Source: Lunularia cruciata (Eukaryota > Streptophyta > Marchantiopsida > Lunulariales > Lunulariaceae). Taken from it: 64,000 nucleotides of DNA. Below, one piece after another: positions 1-11,666 of the stretch. The stretch spans positions 4,717,001 through 4,781,000 of the forward strand of contig OX419758.1 in the NCBI GenBank assembly GCA_948567375.1. Reading direction: 5' to 3'. Positions within the stretch are counted from its first letter, which is position 1. Each line of letters starts with the position of its first letter. A program made the position numbers and the translations under genes. Under the pieces are notes generated by a model. The model was not told the DNA's origin. It did no database searches and worked only from the letters and a program-made list of their open reading frames with translations.

Positions 1-311
1 CAAGAGAATAGCTTCCCAACTCCACCTTCAATTTTACTTTCTGAGCCAACTCGTAACAAATTGGTCATGCCTTCACCTCTTGAGCTCAAAATCATAACCA
101 TTACTCAAAATTTCCTCCTTTTGTGCTAAAAAATTGGCCAATGCTTCCACACACCGTTTGCCTTACTGCCAAATCTCCATCAAGCAACGAGCTTCTGTAC
201 ACCAGGGAAAAACTAAACTTCAATTGAGCTACCAATGATCCACCGAGCTTGGAGATACCACCAACACTCAAAGATTTTGGACCCAATTTCCACTTGATTT
301 CATTTCTTTGA
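1..311 (-). mobile_element. E0: leader of an inverted family-E element (partial)
   Basis: The reverse complement of this stretch matches the leader of element E1 that follows its LTR-like repeat (about 41067-41380). Both contain the same phrases, such as GTGTTGGTGGTATCTCC and TTTTGAGCTCAAGAGGTGAA. It is the start of the internal region of a second family-E copy that runs off the left edge. No coding frame is visible here. The primer site cannot be placed with confidence. Confidence 0.75.
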
Positions 312-803
312 TGTAATCAGATTGGTTATCACTCTCAACTCAACTCAGATTAGTATTCAATTTGTAACTCTATGAACTGCCAATAACTGCCAATAACTGC
401 CAATAACACAACTTACAATCAAACCACATCCACTCTCTCTAATAGAATCCAAGTGATACTCGCCGGACTATGTCCACCATAGCCAAGAACCTGAAGGCTC
501 AACATCATAGAAGTGAGCTCTTTGGAGCTGCACTTGGAATGTATATCCCCTAGACTCAAGCTAGATCTAAAACGGTCCTGTTGATAGCACAATCCCGTTG
601 ATGACACACTTGACGGAGCAAACGGTCCATTTGATAGCACACTCGATGGTATAAAGTGAACCCCACCATGAAGTCAATACCCCGAACACAAAATCTAACC
701 ATTAGAAAATAATCTCTGAAACACTATTGAAATAACTCTAATTACTATTATTGCAATTCCAATATCCAAGCAATCTAGATGCAACACTACAAATGACGTG
801 ACA
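312..803 (-). repeat. LTR-like terminal repeat of E0
   Basis: On the plus strand the repeat starts TGTAATCAGATT and ends ATGACGTGACA, so in element sense it reads TGTCACGTC to CTGATTACA. It aligns along its length with the left end of E1 (32790-32916 plus 40748-41066) and with the first 450 bases of the solo copy at 49751-50305. The other end of E0 lies outside the window, so no target duplication can be tested. Confidence 0.8.
375..407. repeat. 10-bp minisatellite inside the E0 LTR
   Basis: The unit AACTGCCAAT occurs three times in tandem with a partial fourth. The related E copies (around 41000 and 50120) have only one equivalent unit, so this is a local expansion by slippage. Confidence 0.85.
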
Positions 804-2600
804 ACATCTACTTCATATGTATCAAAAAGCAAAAACAATATACGTCCATAGAGCAGAAACCTTTAATAAAAATTCATATGCTAAAATACATGAGTATCCT
901 AACAAATTTTCTTTCTTGAATTGATATTTCAATAGACTTTCCGCTACGAGCACTGTTGGGATGAATGTTGATTACAGGGGAGGTTTATCTTGAATTGAAC
1001 TTGATAATAGAGATGTTCACACTAGATGACGTTCCACCTAACACCCAAAAAGCACGGGCATGCTGTGGTACTACAAGTGCTCAGGAAGGATTTACTAACG
1101 CACAAGTACACCAGTTTGACCATACCATACAGGGGGATTCAAACGACGGGTTTTGGGGTTGCGTAAAAGATCCGCAACTTAACCTACAGTCGATGGTGAA
1201 AAAGTTTATGGCGGATGTGGTAGGGGTACGCTTGAAGTTTTACAGTATCCGGAACACACGCACTAGGAAATCTTGCGGGCCAGGAAAAAGATGACCCGTT
1301 ATAGTACAGTGGTTGTAGGAAATCTCGCGGGTAAGGGAAAAGATGACGCGTTCTGGTTCCGTGGTCGTAGAAAATCTTAGAAAATATTACCGACCACCGG
1401 CCGTTGGAAACCATGCGGGTCAGGGAAAAGATGACCCGTTATAGTTCTGTGGTTGTAGGAATCTTGCAGGTTATGAAAAAGATGACCCGTTGTTATAGTG
1501 TTTATAAGTTGAAGTTTACAGGTGGGTCTATAGTATTAATTAGATAACGAGGAAAGCGTAGCAAGATATTGCTCGTCCATCCTTCAGATAATTAAATATC
1601 TGATATTTGTTTCAACCTATAATATCTATTATATCAACCCGATATTGAAATTGAAACGTTCTCTAAAAACTGCAGCCCGAGTACCATGTGCCATAAATCT
1701 GTAAAAGGATTGATGCACTGTTCATTTTTGTGAAATTCTTTTTTATGCCGTACATCGACTAAATGTTTACAAGGTGTAATCCGAGTTCCATGAATTCCAT
1801 AGTCAATGAACTCATTTGGACCCCCCGTTTCTGACAATAGACTGGTATCTCAGAGCTTGCCCTGAAGTACCGTAGCTTTCTTCCTCCTCCCACAACGAAC
1901 CCCCTGGTTATATATAATGTGGAGTGAATCACGTGCTCGATAAAACACCATAAAGAGGAAAACCTCACTTTGAACTTACGTCTAAAAACTGGTATTGTCT
2001 TCTCTAAAGCACAAATATTGTGCTTAGCTAGCGTACTTAAGTGCGCGATTTCAACAGTCCACCGGGTAAAGTAGTATTATTAGAAATTTAGAAATGTGAA
2101 TTCGTTCATATGAAATTAGTCAACTTACAAAGGATATTGGCAAATTGGATGGAATACCAAATAGCTCCTACTTTTTGTTGATAGTTGATAGAGTATCAAA
2201 AGCTAATATACCTTGAGGCTAGTATAAACAGGAAGTTTTAATCTTTAGTGATCATTTTAAATTTATGGTGGCATGAGACCCGACACACTTGTATACTTTT
2301 CTCTTCCTATTGGAGCAGGTCTTGTGTCTTGCAGACCATTCTTTGGTGAACTTCGGTATCTCCATTCTCATTTTACCCTTTGTAATATGTATCAGGGCAG
2401 AAGAGAGCCTTTGGATACAAATTGGCCAGAGAGTCTAGATTACCATGAAATTTTTTTTTTATTTGTACCATGAGTACTAAATCGATACGTATGGTTGAGG
2501 CTTTGTCAAAGAACAATACCCAATATGTAAATACAGAATATATGTTTTAAAGGCTTGAAAGGCTAAGAATTGTTTTAATTTGGTTTAAGGTTGAAATTCA
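804..2600. other. Low-copy DNA without a recognisable gene
   Basis: This stretch does not match any repeat family seen elsewhere in the window. Open frames here (for example 965-1294 plus, 1759-1968 minus) are short, have no recognisable domain and show no conserved partner. It holds the hairpin minisatellite described separately. It may be unique host DNA or an old insertion; the sequence gives no basis for a function. Confidence 0.5.
1266..1505. repeat. 52-bp tandem repeat whose units fold into a hairpin
   Basis: Units start at 1266, 1318, 1370, 1406 and 1458. Three of the four spacings are exactly 52 bp; the 1370 unit is degenerate and short. The best unit contains CGGGTCA at 1416-1422 and its exact complement TGACCCG at 1432-1438, separated by a 9-nt purine-rich loop, which gives a perfect 7-bp stem. 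The units are clearly more GC-rich than the surroundings. No ORF explains the conservation. Confidence 0.85.
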
Positions 2601-2616
2601 CCTGGCCGGTGTTCTT

Positions 2617-3243
2617 CAGATCCTGATGCAAGTGCTTGGAGGAAACGTGTTAATCAAGCATTGCACTATCTTCCTTTGTGTGTTTGGTTACATATAAGGT
2701 GTTCATACTACCAAGGAGGTTTGGGATGCATTTGCAAATTTTTTTGAGAGATCTACAAAAGCAAGAAAACTTCAACTAAAGAAGCAATCAATGGAGGTTA
2801 AGAAAGACAATCTAAATATCACCAATTATATTTATCACATCAATGTTTTGGTTGAACAGCTGAGTAGCAGTGGAGTTAAAATTGAAAATGATGATCAAAA
2901 TTTTCATATTATTCAAGATTTACCCTAGCAGTATAAACCTTTTGAAACATCCATAGCCATCAAAGATACTTATCCTCTACTTGACTAGGTAGTCTTCATC
3001 TTAGTCTCTGAAGTGCCGAGATTGCAAGGTGGTGACAATGGTATTGTTGCTCAAGATCAAGTGCTTTTTGCCAGGAGAAATATAGCAAGAGGTAAAGCAC
3101 TTGGAAGTTAATTTTGTGGATGTACGATTGTTAGAGGTCAATTCTCACAAAGATTACATATCACAATTAAGTCCTTAATGGATAGGTTTTGCAATTATTG
3201 TAAATCAAAATCTCATAAGAAGAAGATTTTTAAAAATCAATCT
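2617..3243 (+). pseudogene. Ty1/copia gag relic
   Basis: The plus strand encodes a decayed Copia-type Gag (UBN2/gag-polypeptide family). Visible blocks are a TKEVWDAF segment near 2712, an LNITNYIYHI segment near 2812, and a zinc-knuckle remnant CNYCKSKSHKKK near 3190 in which the last metal ligand is lost. There is a one-base frameshift before TKEVWDAF and at least three in-frame stops. No protease, integrase or RT follows, so only the gag part survives. It is the only Copia material found in the window. Confidence 0.7.
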
Positions 3244-3261
3244 TGTATTAGAATATTCAAT

Positions 3262-3660
3262 CTTTATATATACTGCTATACAATATATATTATTGTCAAT
3301 ATTATATACAATAGAAATGCAATTCATACATATGTTGCATGTGAACTCTAAAGTGCCACAATAATTAGTTCAATCTTCCATTCAACTCACTTGAACTGAT
3401 CCTCCCCTCAATAATTTGCAAACCATCTTGTACTGATTATAATCAAACCACACACTCTAGCTAAAACATACCCGTTGATGCTTGCAAATTTTTATCCACC
3501 ATAGTCAAGAACTCAAAGACTCAACATCATAGAAATGAACTCTTTAGAATTTCACTTCAAAAGTATACATTTCTATTCCACTTAGATCTCTAACTCTAAC
3601 TAGGTCACTAATGCCACATCAGATAATACAAATGGTACAAGTGACCATGTGTCCTGCCAT
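3262..3660 (-). repeat. E-type LTR, variant with the 105-bp tail
   Basis: The reverse complement aligns with 49860-50305. The block at 3262-3360 matches the 105-bp TGTGGCACTTTAGAG tail and the rest matches the body of the E LTR, including CTATGGTGGA and GATGTTGAG phrases. The junction between body and tail (ATTATTGTGGCAC) is the same as at 50200. The far end is too diverged to place exactly. Confidence 0.6.
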
Positions 3661-3843
3661 GTGATCAATAACATTAACATGAAAAATATTATAATCAAAT
3701 AGCTTATGAGCAACTACCCAAAGAACTATGATTACCAATCTACTATTAACCTTTTTCTCCTTGCTCCTCTAGAATGTCCTTTTTATCTTTTTCATTTTCC
3801 ATCTTCTTGACCTCTTATGAAATACTGCTCTCTCGAGCTCAAT

Positions 3844-6348
3844 TCACCATTCTACTTCTCGGTGGTCCATACAAAGGCCTTTGGCTCCTGTTTCATTATC
3901 AAAGTTCTCATTCGCAATGCAAGCCGGTTGCTGAAGGGCTTCCAAATGCTTCCTTCCTACACTTCTGCCTTCCACCTTAACCTGATTATTGTCAAAGGAT
4001 ACAACGCTCCACGCTATAGACATACCAAAATTATGGAAGTTTGTACTCTCCGAGATCTTTACTTTGGGTATAGATTTGTATAAGAGAACTATCACGTCCG
4101 TGTGATCCATGTGGAGTATTCCATTGTTTTCTTGAGCAAGAATTGCGTACACTTCATTTCAACGCAAAGGAAGGAAAGCGTTATTGTATTAAAGAATGGA
4201 ACAAAAGAAGAATTTAGTTATCAGTAAAAAGTTTGCCAAACTTCAAGAGATCCCAAATCTTCTTGTTCAATATGATAAATTGTGGGCAAGTCTTTCTTGG
4301 TCATTGCCCTTACTTTCTTGAGGGCCAAACTTAGCTATTTCTTGTACAACTTGTTGTCCTCCCACAATTGCTTAAATGTGACATTAGCACTCATAGACGT
4401 GAAATCAGCCACAATATCGTACTCCGAGACTCCTCCCAACTTCACCTTCACCTTTGTCTTTGGGTCCAAAGTTTGTCCTTGTTCAAATCTGACTTTGGGG
4501 TGCTTCAAGATGGTAATTGGAGTACAGATGGCCTTGACCCGATGTTCTTTAGGTTGACCAACTTTAGCTTGGATCAAGTCCTTTACTTTGGACCAAATAT
4601 CCGCCAGAAAAACTGGAGGCTTCATCTTCATGTTCTCCTCCAAACTCATCTCCTGCGTTCAGAGTATTGCTTCCTTGATTTCTTTCTACAAGGCTTTTGC
4701 TTTAGCTGTTGCTAGAATGTTTTCCTCCTTGGCAAAAAGGATAGCTTTCAAGCAGAACCTCTTTGCCTTTCATGAAGATAGAAGTAGTACTCACTTCTTT
4801 GGATCACGCTTCTTCTTACCCGCGCATGTCTCAACCTTCATAATTTTGAGGTCTGGCCATTCTCCTTCTGAAGTGGGACTCCCTTCTTGAGGCCTCTCCT
4901 CCTCAAGTGTTATACAATTTTCATTTGTATCCCCTTTTGCTTGGAGTGCAACATGCTCAGTGGGGGTCTGTACATATTTTCCACGCAGCTTTGAGTTTGG
5001 TGGTTGCGGGCATTGGTTTTCTGATGCCCCGATCCCTTACAATTTGCACAAAGTGGAATGTACCCAATTTATGTCTTGGCTCCGGACAATTTGGAGACCA
5101 ATGCCCCATCGAGCCACAATTATAGCAAGCACTTGATGCAACATTTTGAGGCCTATTTTGGCCACCCATCGGTGGCCTTCATGGAGGAGCATTATTTTTA
5201 TACTCCCTTGGTCCATACCTTGGACCTTGATACAATGTGCTTGCTTGAGGCTGCACCTCTTGGGTTTGGTACACAACCTCATCTTCCTCACTTTGGTCCC
5301 AACCAGGAATCCAATCAATTTGTTGTATTGGAAATGCATTGTGTGTCAAACACTCCATATTAGGATGGCCGGATTTACCACATGCAATGCACCATACATT
5401 TGGTTGGCCAAATGACAAAAGCTCTCTTTGGTCCTTAGCCCTAATCATTTGGATCTTGAAAGCCGCAAACTCTTAAATAAGAGTCTCTAGCTTTTGATCC
5501 GCCTTAGGTACATTCTTTGTTGGCGGTGTTATTGGTTTCTTTCCTCTGCATCTTTGTATTCTTCTTGGCTTTGATTCTTCTTTGGATTCCAAAGAAGAAC
5601 TCAAAGATGGGGAGGATTCCTTTGAAGAAGGGGATGTGGTGCAAGAAGCTTTCCTTCTAGGCTTCTTGCCTTTCTTTTCCCGATTTCTTTAGTTGTTGGT
5701 GAGTGAGAGTGAGCCGCCTCATATCGGGCGACATGTTTGAGGACTTCGTCCAAGGAAGTTACATTCCTTGCAAAGATACGAATCTCTAGTGAAAATCTGC
5801 CAAGGAACCAGGTAATGGCTTGGGCATTGGAGTAACCCACCACACCGGATCTTTTTGGAACTCGGTTCAATAGGGCCATGAACTGCTCGGAGTAATCTCT
5901 CAAGTTTTCCTTCTTCCCTCGGTCCAAAACATTGAGTGCCGCAAAGACACCCGTATCATAATCAACTTCCCAGAATCATTCTAGGAAGCCATTTTGCAAG
6001 TCTGCCCAAATTGGTTGGTGTGAACCCCTTTTGGGTTACATGGGTGTACTAGCTTCGAGCTTTCTTTTGGAGCAGACTTGGAAAAATTCACAGACAATCC
6101 GTAGAGTCATGTTCCTTTTTGGCAAAGGAGATGACTTTGAAATCTTTGATAAATTCATCGGGATCTTTGTCTTGTTCAGTCCCCTTATACTTTTGATAGG
6201 CATATCAGGTGACAAGCAACAAAGTCATTATTTGATTTGGTGGGATCAATTGTGGTAAGTTTGAACTTGATGGGCCCAAGGAGCTACTTGGTATGAACGC
6301 TATGTTGAAAGCCCAAGGATTCTAATTAGTCAAGTTCAAAGTGGGGTC
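3844..6348 (-). pseudogene. B1: decayed gypsy Gag and protease-proximal region
   Basis: The minus-strand frames make up a Ty3/gypsy Gag read from right to left. A retrotransposon gag block at 5601-5927 (ENLRDYSEQFMALL, then a YSNAQAITWFLGRF block) is followed by two CCHC knuckles: CIACGKSGHPNMEC near 5350-5390 and CYNCGSMGHWSPNC near 5075-5115. Then comes an EYDIVADFTSMSANVTF segment at 4370-4430, typical of the region just before a retropepsin. The part below 4290 (SFDNNQVKVEG and similar) looks like protease remains but is weak. Frameshifts and stops break the frame repeatedly. No RT or integrase is found, so the element is truncated on its 3' side. Confidence 0.65.
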
Positions 6349-7040
6349 TGTAACACCCATTTGTGCATGTGTGTGGTATTGTGATATTTAGCTTGGTATT
6401 ACAAGTACTTAAGAGATACTATTTATATAGAGTTAAAGGATGGTTCTATATTAGTCATGGTTAGCTAAATTTAGTCATAGCTAAGATAGAGGGGACCTTA
6501 CTTTAGAGGAAGTAGAAAAGATGAGCACCACTATTTTGGATTTTAGTGTGTTGACTTGGTATTATTCCTAGGTGTTTGGCTTTGAGGAAAGAGTTGAGAA
6601 CTCTTGGGCCTGCAAGCCTTTTTGTTTTGGATTCTTCTTTAGTCCAAGGATAGCCAATGTGAAGGAATCCTTGACTTAGTGGTTGGGTCAAGATAAGACC
6701 ACATGCTTAGGGGAATATGCCCATGTGAATGGATATTCCTTTCTACTTTTTGACTTTACTTGACTTTTAGTCTAGTAACTTTAGTTACTACGGTAATTAG
6801 TAACTTTGGTACATAACTATTTCACAAGTATATAAACAAGGGGTGAGGAGGTACTCATCATCCTTTCATTTGCAACTATCTCTCTCTCATTGAGTTCTCT
6901 AGTGAGCAATGTCTTGAGTCTTGGAGTGTTAGCCTTGGAGGAGTATGATGGATTTGGGGTTCCTTGCCTTCTTAGTCCATAGTGCGCTACCATAATAGCC
7001 ATCAAAGGTTCATCCTGAGTGAGAGACCGGCTGGCTCACA
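6349..7040 (+). mobile_element. Solo LTR of family A in B1
   Basis: This 692-bp copy reads TGTAACACCC to GGCTCACA, the opposite orientation to the LTRs of A1 and A2. It is flanked by a perfect 4-bp duplication, GGTC (6345-6348 and 7041-7044). No internal element sequence is present, so it is a solo LTR left by LTR-LTR recombination. It interrupts the Gag/leader of B1. It differs from the A1 and A2 LTRs at a number of positions and so is an older insertion. Confidence 0.93.
6829..6836 (+). promoter_or_regulatory. TATA box of the family-A LTR
   Basis: TATATAAA lies 480 bases into the sense strand of the LTR and is kept in the other A copies (minus strand at 40256-40263 in the 5' LTR of A2). 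It is the best candidate core promoter of family A. Transcription would start about 30 bases downstream, near the GGGGTGAGGAGG segment. This is an inference from position and sequence only. Confidence 0.6.
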
Positions 7041-7599
7041 GGTCTTCTTTGACAAATTCTTCTTCTCTATTTGTGTTGACTTCAACCCAAATAGAAGCAA
7101 AGGTTCAACACCAACAACTTCCAAGTGTTCTTCAAAATTCTTTCGAGACAACCAAGGAATCGTGCATAGACAATGTTGACACTCTTCTTCCAAAAGTTTT
7201 TGTGCTGTCTTTTTATGAACAAACTTCTTGATAAATTTGACTTCCTTAATAGCTTTAGGGGAAGTCAATGTACTGGGTTGTAATGAATATGTATGCCCGT
7301 TCAAGTCTTTCTTCTACTTGGAAGAGGGGGATGAGAAGTAGCCTTGTCACCCGCCTTTGCATTTCTTTTGTTTGAGTTCTTGCAAAGCTTCTTGAACTTT
7401 GTGAAGAAGTTGGAAGTCCAATGCCTCCCATTTGGCTTCATCAAAAGTGGATTGGATCGGCAGGCGTTCTTCTTCTTCACTATGCAATGTTTGTCTTTGA
7501 CCTCTCTCTTCCCATTGTTATCTCAATGCAAACATTCATATTGCTTTGACACCTAATTTTGAGATTGGCTTCATATCCTTCCACTTCTAAAATTTGTAT
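7041..7599 (-). pseudogene. B1: leader and N-terminal Gag remains
   Basis: This is the stretch between the solo A LTR and the primer site of B1. A minus-strand frame of about 85 codons (7050-7304) is followed upstream by scattered short frames. It lies between the primer site and the Gag block and so should be leader plus the start of Gag, but I recognise no specific motif in it. Confidence 0.45.
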
Positions 7600-7616
7600 C
7601 CTCGGCAGTAGTGCCA
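7600..7616 (-). promoter_or_regulatory. Primer-binding site of B1
   Basis: On the minus strand the sequence TGGCACTACTGCCGAGG follows the LTR end (TTGTCACA at 7624) after a 7-base spacer. It begins with TGG as tRNA-primed sites do, and resembles the site of family A (TGGTTCCGTTGCCGGGA). The tRNA cannot be named with confidence. It shows that the LTR to its right is a 5' LTR of a minus-strand element. Confidence 0.6.
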
Positions 7617-7623
7617 AAAATCA

Positions 7624-8720
7624 TGTGACAACCCGGCAAATATCACTTTTGTGGTAATCAAGTAAGTAAAGTTCATTTCCGCAAAGATCCGATCCAAAAT
7701 TGATCAAATACAAAGTCAAATAGTAACATGTAATTCTTCTTGAGTTCCTCTTTAATCCCTCAGGTAGAAACTACACCCAAAAGAGAGTAACAAGCTCACA
7801 ATCTTGACAACTTGTCATGAATACACCCATAATCACAACAGAACAAATTCTATCCAAACAAATCTTGATTGTGATGATTCAGATTCTCTTAAAGATGGCA
7901 CTTCATTGCAAAAACGACTTCGCCTCAGAATTGTATTCCACCCCTCCACTGACGGCACAACTTCCTTGATCAAAATTGCTTCACATCAACTCAACGTTGC
8001 ACTCACTAATGCAAAATACTACCAACACTACATTTTTTCTCAGATCTGTCAAGGCATTGCTTTGATTGCACTTCACTCAAGATCAAACACACAAAACGAA
8101 GATCAAGGCTGCAAAATTCAACATCCAACAAGCACATTGACTTGCACTTTGAGTTTTTCCACTGGGTTTGCACTCACAAACCCACACATAGAGTTGATAC
8201 TCAAAATTAAGCTCAAGCGATGAGCACTAAAATCAGCACTTTGCTTTATCTATCTTCAGAAATATGAATATTGAACAACATTTTACTATGAATGCCTCCT
8301 TTAAATAGTAGAGCAATTGACAGTTGCTAAAAATTGTATTGTTCTATAACAACTCTTCCTACCTGTAGATCCAAAATGACAATGCACATATTCATATCTA
8401 CCTCTTCAAATCTCAATTTATTTCTACTCCAATTTGATGTCAATCTCCTCATCGGCTTTCAAACCCGATGATCTTCTTATTACTTCTCCTTCTTTGGATA
8501 TATCTGATTCTACTAATTCATTCACTATTTCTACTACTTCTTTACTAGGAACGACAATTGAGGTCATGGGTAATCCATCTACTTCTTTATCTTGCAACCC
8601 ACTCTTCTCTAATGTCTCAAAGAACAAGTCCAAAGACACCTGAATTCCTACTTCTACAACATCGGACTTTCTCTCCTCTATCACACTACTCCTAATTCTC
8701 TCTAACTCTAAATTTGTTAA
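7624..8720 (-). repeat. LTR of B1 (truncated or recombinant)
   Basis: It starts TGTGACAACCCGGCAAAT and aligns with two complete solo LTRs of the same family (reverse of 23185-24873, and 55459-57350). The match continues for about 1.1 kb, through the conserved LTR-embedded frame, and then fades near 8700. The normal LTR end (…TATCACA in plus orientation) is not found. The LTR therefore lost its upstream part or belongs to a diverged subfamily. Confidence 0.75.
8424..8684 (-). CDS. LTR-embedded frame of family B, copy 1
   Basis: An 86-codon open frame lies in the sense orientation of the LTR. It shares the core LEKSG.xDKEVDGLPMTSI and a C-terminal EEIDI with the solo LTR at 56257-56511, and more loosely with 23857-24078. 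It contains an acidic, helix-prone tract and no known domain. The first codon used here may be internal to a longer frame, because the LTR boundary upstream is unclear. It could be the C-terminal end of a protein that runs into the 3' LTR. Confidence 0.4.
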   Translation of the reverse strand: MIEERKSDVVEVGIQVSLDLFFETLEKSGLQDKEVDGLPMTSIVVPSKEVVEIVNELVESDISKEGEVIRRSSGLKADEEIDIKLE

Positions 8721-8722
8721 AT

Positions 8723-10267
8723 CTAATCCAAGACTGATATTGTCCCTACTTCTAACATCTTTCTATCTACTTGCTCCCTCAATCGGATTAGTAGAGTGTT
8801 CATAACAACATCTTTGGCTCTCCTCTTCCGAGTTTCTTGCACAAGCAACTTTAACTCGTGTAGTCTTGCTTCTTCCAATCTTCCTTCAGCCCCAATGCAC
8901 AGAATAGCTCTCAATTTTCCCACAACTTCTCCTACTGATTCCGATGCATACCCTCAAGATTGCTCTACCTTTAGCACCTCCCAATACATCTTCAACTCAT
9001 CTTTGTACTCAATAGAGAGCATCTTCTTCTCCTCCGCATACTAAGAACTCTATAACTCAGCACTTCATACCAACTCTCTCAATCTTTCTTGTTCTTGATG
9101 TCTGACCGCCAACTCTCTCTGCCATGCCTGATCCTTCCCGACTGCACTCTTCCTTAAGCTTTCTAACTCCTGCTCCATCACTCCTACCATCACTTTTACA
9201 TGAATACTCTCAATATGCACTTTACTGACCTCCTCTTTCATCTTGGTCAGCAACATAGTCTGCTCCTTCAACTCTTCGGCTTGTTGCTGCATTTCTCTCC
9301 CTCTTGACTCAAAACTCTCTTGCAACTTCTTGAAAGTCTTCTTCCTCAAGACTGTATCCACCCAAAGCTCTTCAACTTCCTCGTCTCTTTGGGTTACAAG
9401 CTCTTGCAATCCCTTCACTTCAGCCAGCAGATACTTCACCACCTACAACTCATTCGTCACCTTCATATGATCTTGTGGGATTACCTTCTGGTGCTCTTTC
9501 AACAACTCCAACAATGGAGTAACAACATGCAATAAATACTATATTCCTCCAAAATTCTCTTTGTCTTTGGCCCCATCTTTGTACTTTGCTTCTTCCCCCG
9601 GCTCCTTCTTCTAAAGTCTTGATCTTTATACCTTCAGCGATACTTCTTCTGAGCTTCCTTCTTCCTTACCTGCTGAACTTGGCCCCGCAGGGTACTCCTT
9701 CTTTTGCTCAGTCACCTTCTCTTCCATGACCAGGGCTACAAAGTGATTAGCATTTCCCTTTATAATATCAATCATTGCATGAAAAGCTTCATCTTCTTCT
9801 GCTTCAACCGATTGCTAAACTCCGTCTTTACCCTCACTCTCACTTCCAAATTCCCCTCTTTGTAATGTGAGTTCCGCTCCTTCTAAGCCTTCTCCTCTAG
9901 ATTTTGTCTCCCTTTCAGACTTGGTTTCCAAAGGTTCTTCTTTCACTGCCTTCTTACACCACAGAACAAGTCTCCGGGTCTTTCTTTGTGTTGGAGGCAA
10001 CTCTGCTTCTTTGGGTTTATTTTGCTTCTTTGTCTTTGGGCTTATGACTTCTTCCATCTCTTGTTGTCCCATCCTCAAGAAATGATCATCATTGGCTTGC
10101 AGGTGTGCCATGTATTGTTGTTCTTCTTCATCTGCTTCCCGTCTCAAATCAAGATAAAAGTGTGATGCCATACGACACCTCTCTTCCGTGGTCAGCAAAT
10201 TCAACCCAAAGTAGAAATGTGTTGCAAATGGTGCAAAATAATATGGAGAATGGTAGAGTTGTTGCAT
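8723..10267 (-). pseudogene. Coiled-coil protein frame with about nine stops, unknown
   Basis: Three open minus-strand blocks (10267-9815, 9442-9065, 8923-8723) lie in one and the same reading frame, and the sequence between them stays protein-like apart from stop codons. Together they form about 515 codons. The first block has an aromatic start (YHSPYYFAPFATHFYFG), then an acidic/polar helix and a Lys/Glu-rich linker. The second is a strong coiled coil rich in Glu, Gln, Lys and Leu (REMQQQAEELKEQ). The first part overlaps the leader of D1 by about 20 bases. I recognise no family. It may be the extra ORF of a retroelement, possibly family B, or a captured host gene. Confidence 0.5.
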
Positions 10268-10316
10268 CTACATGTCAAAATTAAAATTTTTTAGATAGTT
10301 TGATAGAGTAGTAGCC

Positions 10317-11215
10317 ATGGTGGCGATATCCAAGGTTATCATTGCTATCCATCAACAAATCAAGTACCTTATTCAATTGTTTGAAGAACAAGATCATCAA
10401 CAACAAAAGCAACAAAACCATTTTGAGAAGAAGAAGACAAAATTTGATTTCCAAAGCCCAAAGTATTTGAAGGCAAGAATCTCTTGGCATAGTTCAGAAT
10501 TTTGTCTTTGATTGTAAATGTTATTTCAAAGCTTTAAATCTTCAAGGTGAATAAAAATAGATTCTTTTGGTTTCAAGTCATTTGGATCAAAACTATGGTG
10601 GTGATTTTTAGTGGAGCAAGCCAAATGGCAAATTTTTGCACCAATCTTGACATGAGGCAAATTCAAGAGTGCAATAATTAATCAATTCCAAGCTATAAAT
10701 TGTACACAAGCTGCACAATATAGGTTGGCAAAGTTGAAACAGATTAGTTCTGTAAGAAGCTATATCACATAAATTCTAGAACATCATTATGCAAATTCCA
10801 AATATAATAAAGGTGAAACTTTGGATCAATTAGTGAGGGACTTGAAATCACATACGGAATTGGAAGTGACCATATGAGAACCCAAAGATTTGGAGAAAGC
10901 TATGCAGTTGGTTGAGCACTTTGATTCCTTGGTTGCAACAACTTGGTCTTGACCTCAGCTTTCACCAAACCTTCCCACACACTACACATGGGTAGAGGAA
11001 CCAACACCAATGGAGATTGATGCCATCCAACCAAAACCACTTGGCTTTATAGATAAGGAAAGATTGTGACAAAATGGAAGTTGTTTTTATTGTCACCAAA
11101 TTTGACATTGCATTGTTGAATGTCTGCTCAAGAATGGACAACCCTGACAAAAAGTCCAAACTGAGTTCATGGAGCACAATGGTCAAGGAAACAAGGAATC
11201 CCAATAGGAGAACTC
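10317..11215 (+). pseudogene. D1 Gag
   Basis: An ATG at 10318 opens the same N-terminus as D3 (short coiled segment with QQQIK-type repeats, Gln-rich tail). The central gag block and a CFYC…VEC zinc knuckle near 11080-11120 can be traced at similar spacing to D3. Several stops and frame changes interrupt it, including one between the second and third zinc ligands. The Gag would package element RNA in the cytoplasm; this copy cannot. Confidence 0.7.
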
Positions 11216-11231
11216 AAACCACCTACTGGGA

Positions 11232-11640
11232 ACTTGATTAGTTCAAATGGGATTGAAGGCTCCTATGCAAGTTTGCTTTACTTGCAAGATATGATATCTA
11301 ATTGTGAGAGTATGATTTTGGTTAATTTTGGACATTCAAAAAATTGCATATCCATACAATTAGCAAAGGAATTAAGTACTCCTATCAAGCTAATAATTGG
11401 AAATAGATTGATGATAGTGGATGGTAGAAATATTTTGCATTCTATATCTCACATCTTGTTATATTTAAGATTAGGAAGGAGTATTTGGAGTGTATGAGGT
11501 TTGTAGTGGCACCTTTACACTAGGATTTCATTCTTGGTTTGCCTTGGCTTTAATATCATAAGGTTTAATTTGATTAGAATCAATGACAAATTCACATACA
11601 ACATCAAGGTACAAAATATTGATTAGGGGTTTGGCACCTT
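11232..11640 (+). pseudogene. D1 aspartic protease
   Basis: The frame at 11234-11497 matches the D3 protease from ISSNGIEGS through KELSTPIKLIIG. The active-site triad is degraded: the position of D3 VDSGSS reads VNFGHS here, so the catalytic Asp is lost. The downstream homologue of ILGLPWLERH is shifted and damaged. Confidence 0.7.
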
Positions 11641-11666
11641 TGAGTAAGCCAATTAAGAATAGTCAA

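Noticed and set aside
965..1294. 109-codon frame as a host gene
   Set aside because: No recognisable domain, no neighbouring exon signals, and the 3' part runs into the minisatellite.
7804..8223. 139-codon plus-strand frame in the B1 LTR
   Set aside because: It is antisense to the LTR, and the other two B LTR copies do not keep it open.
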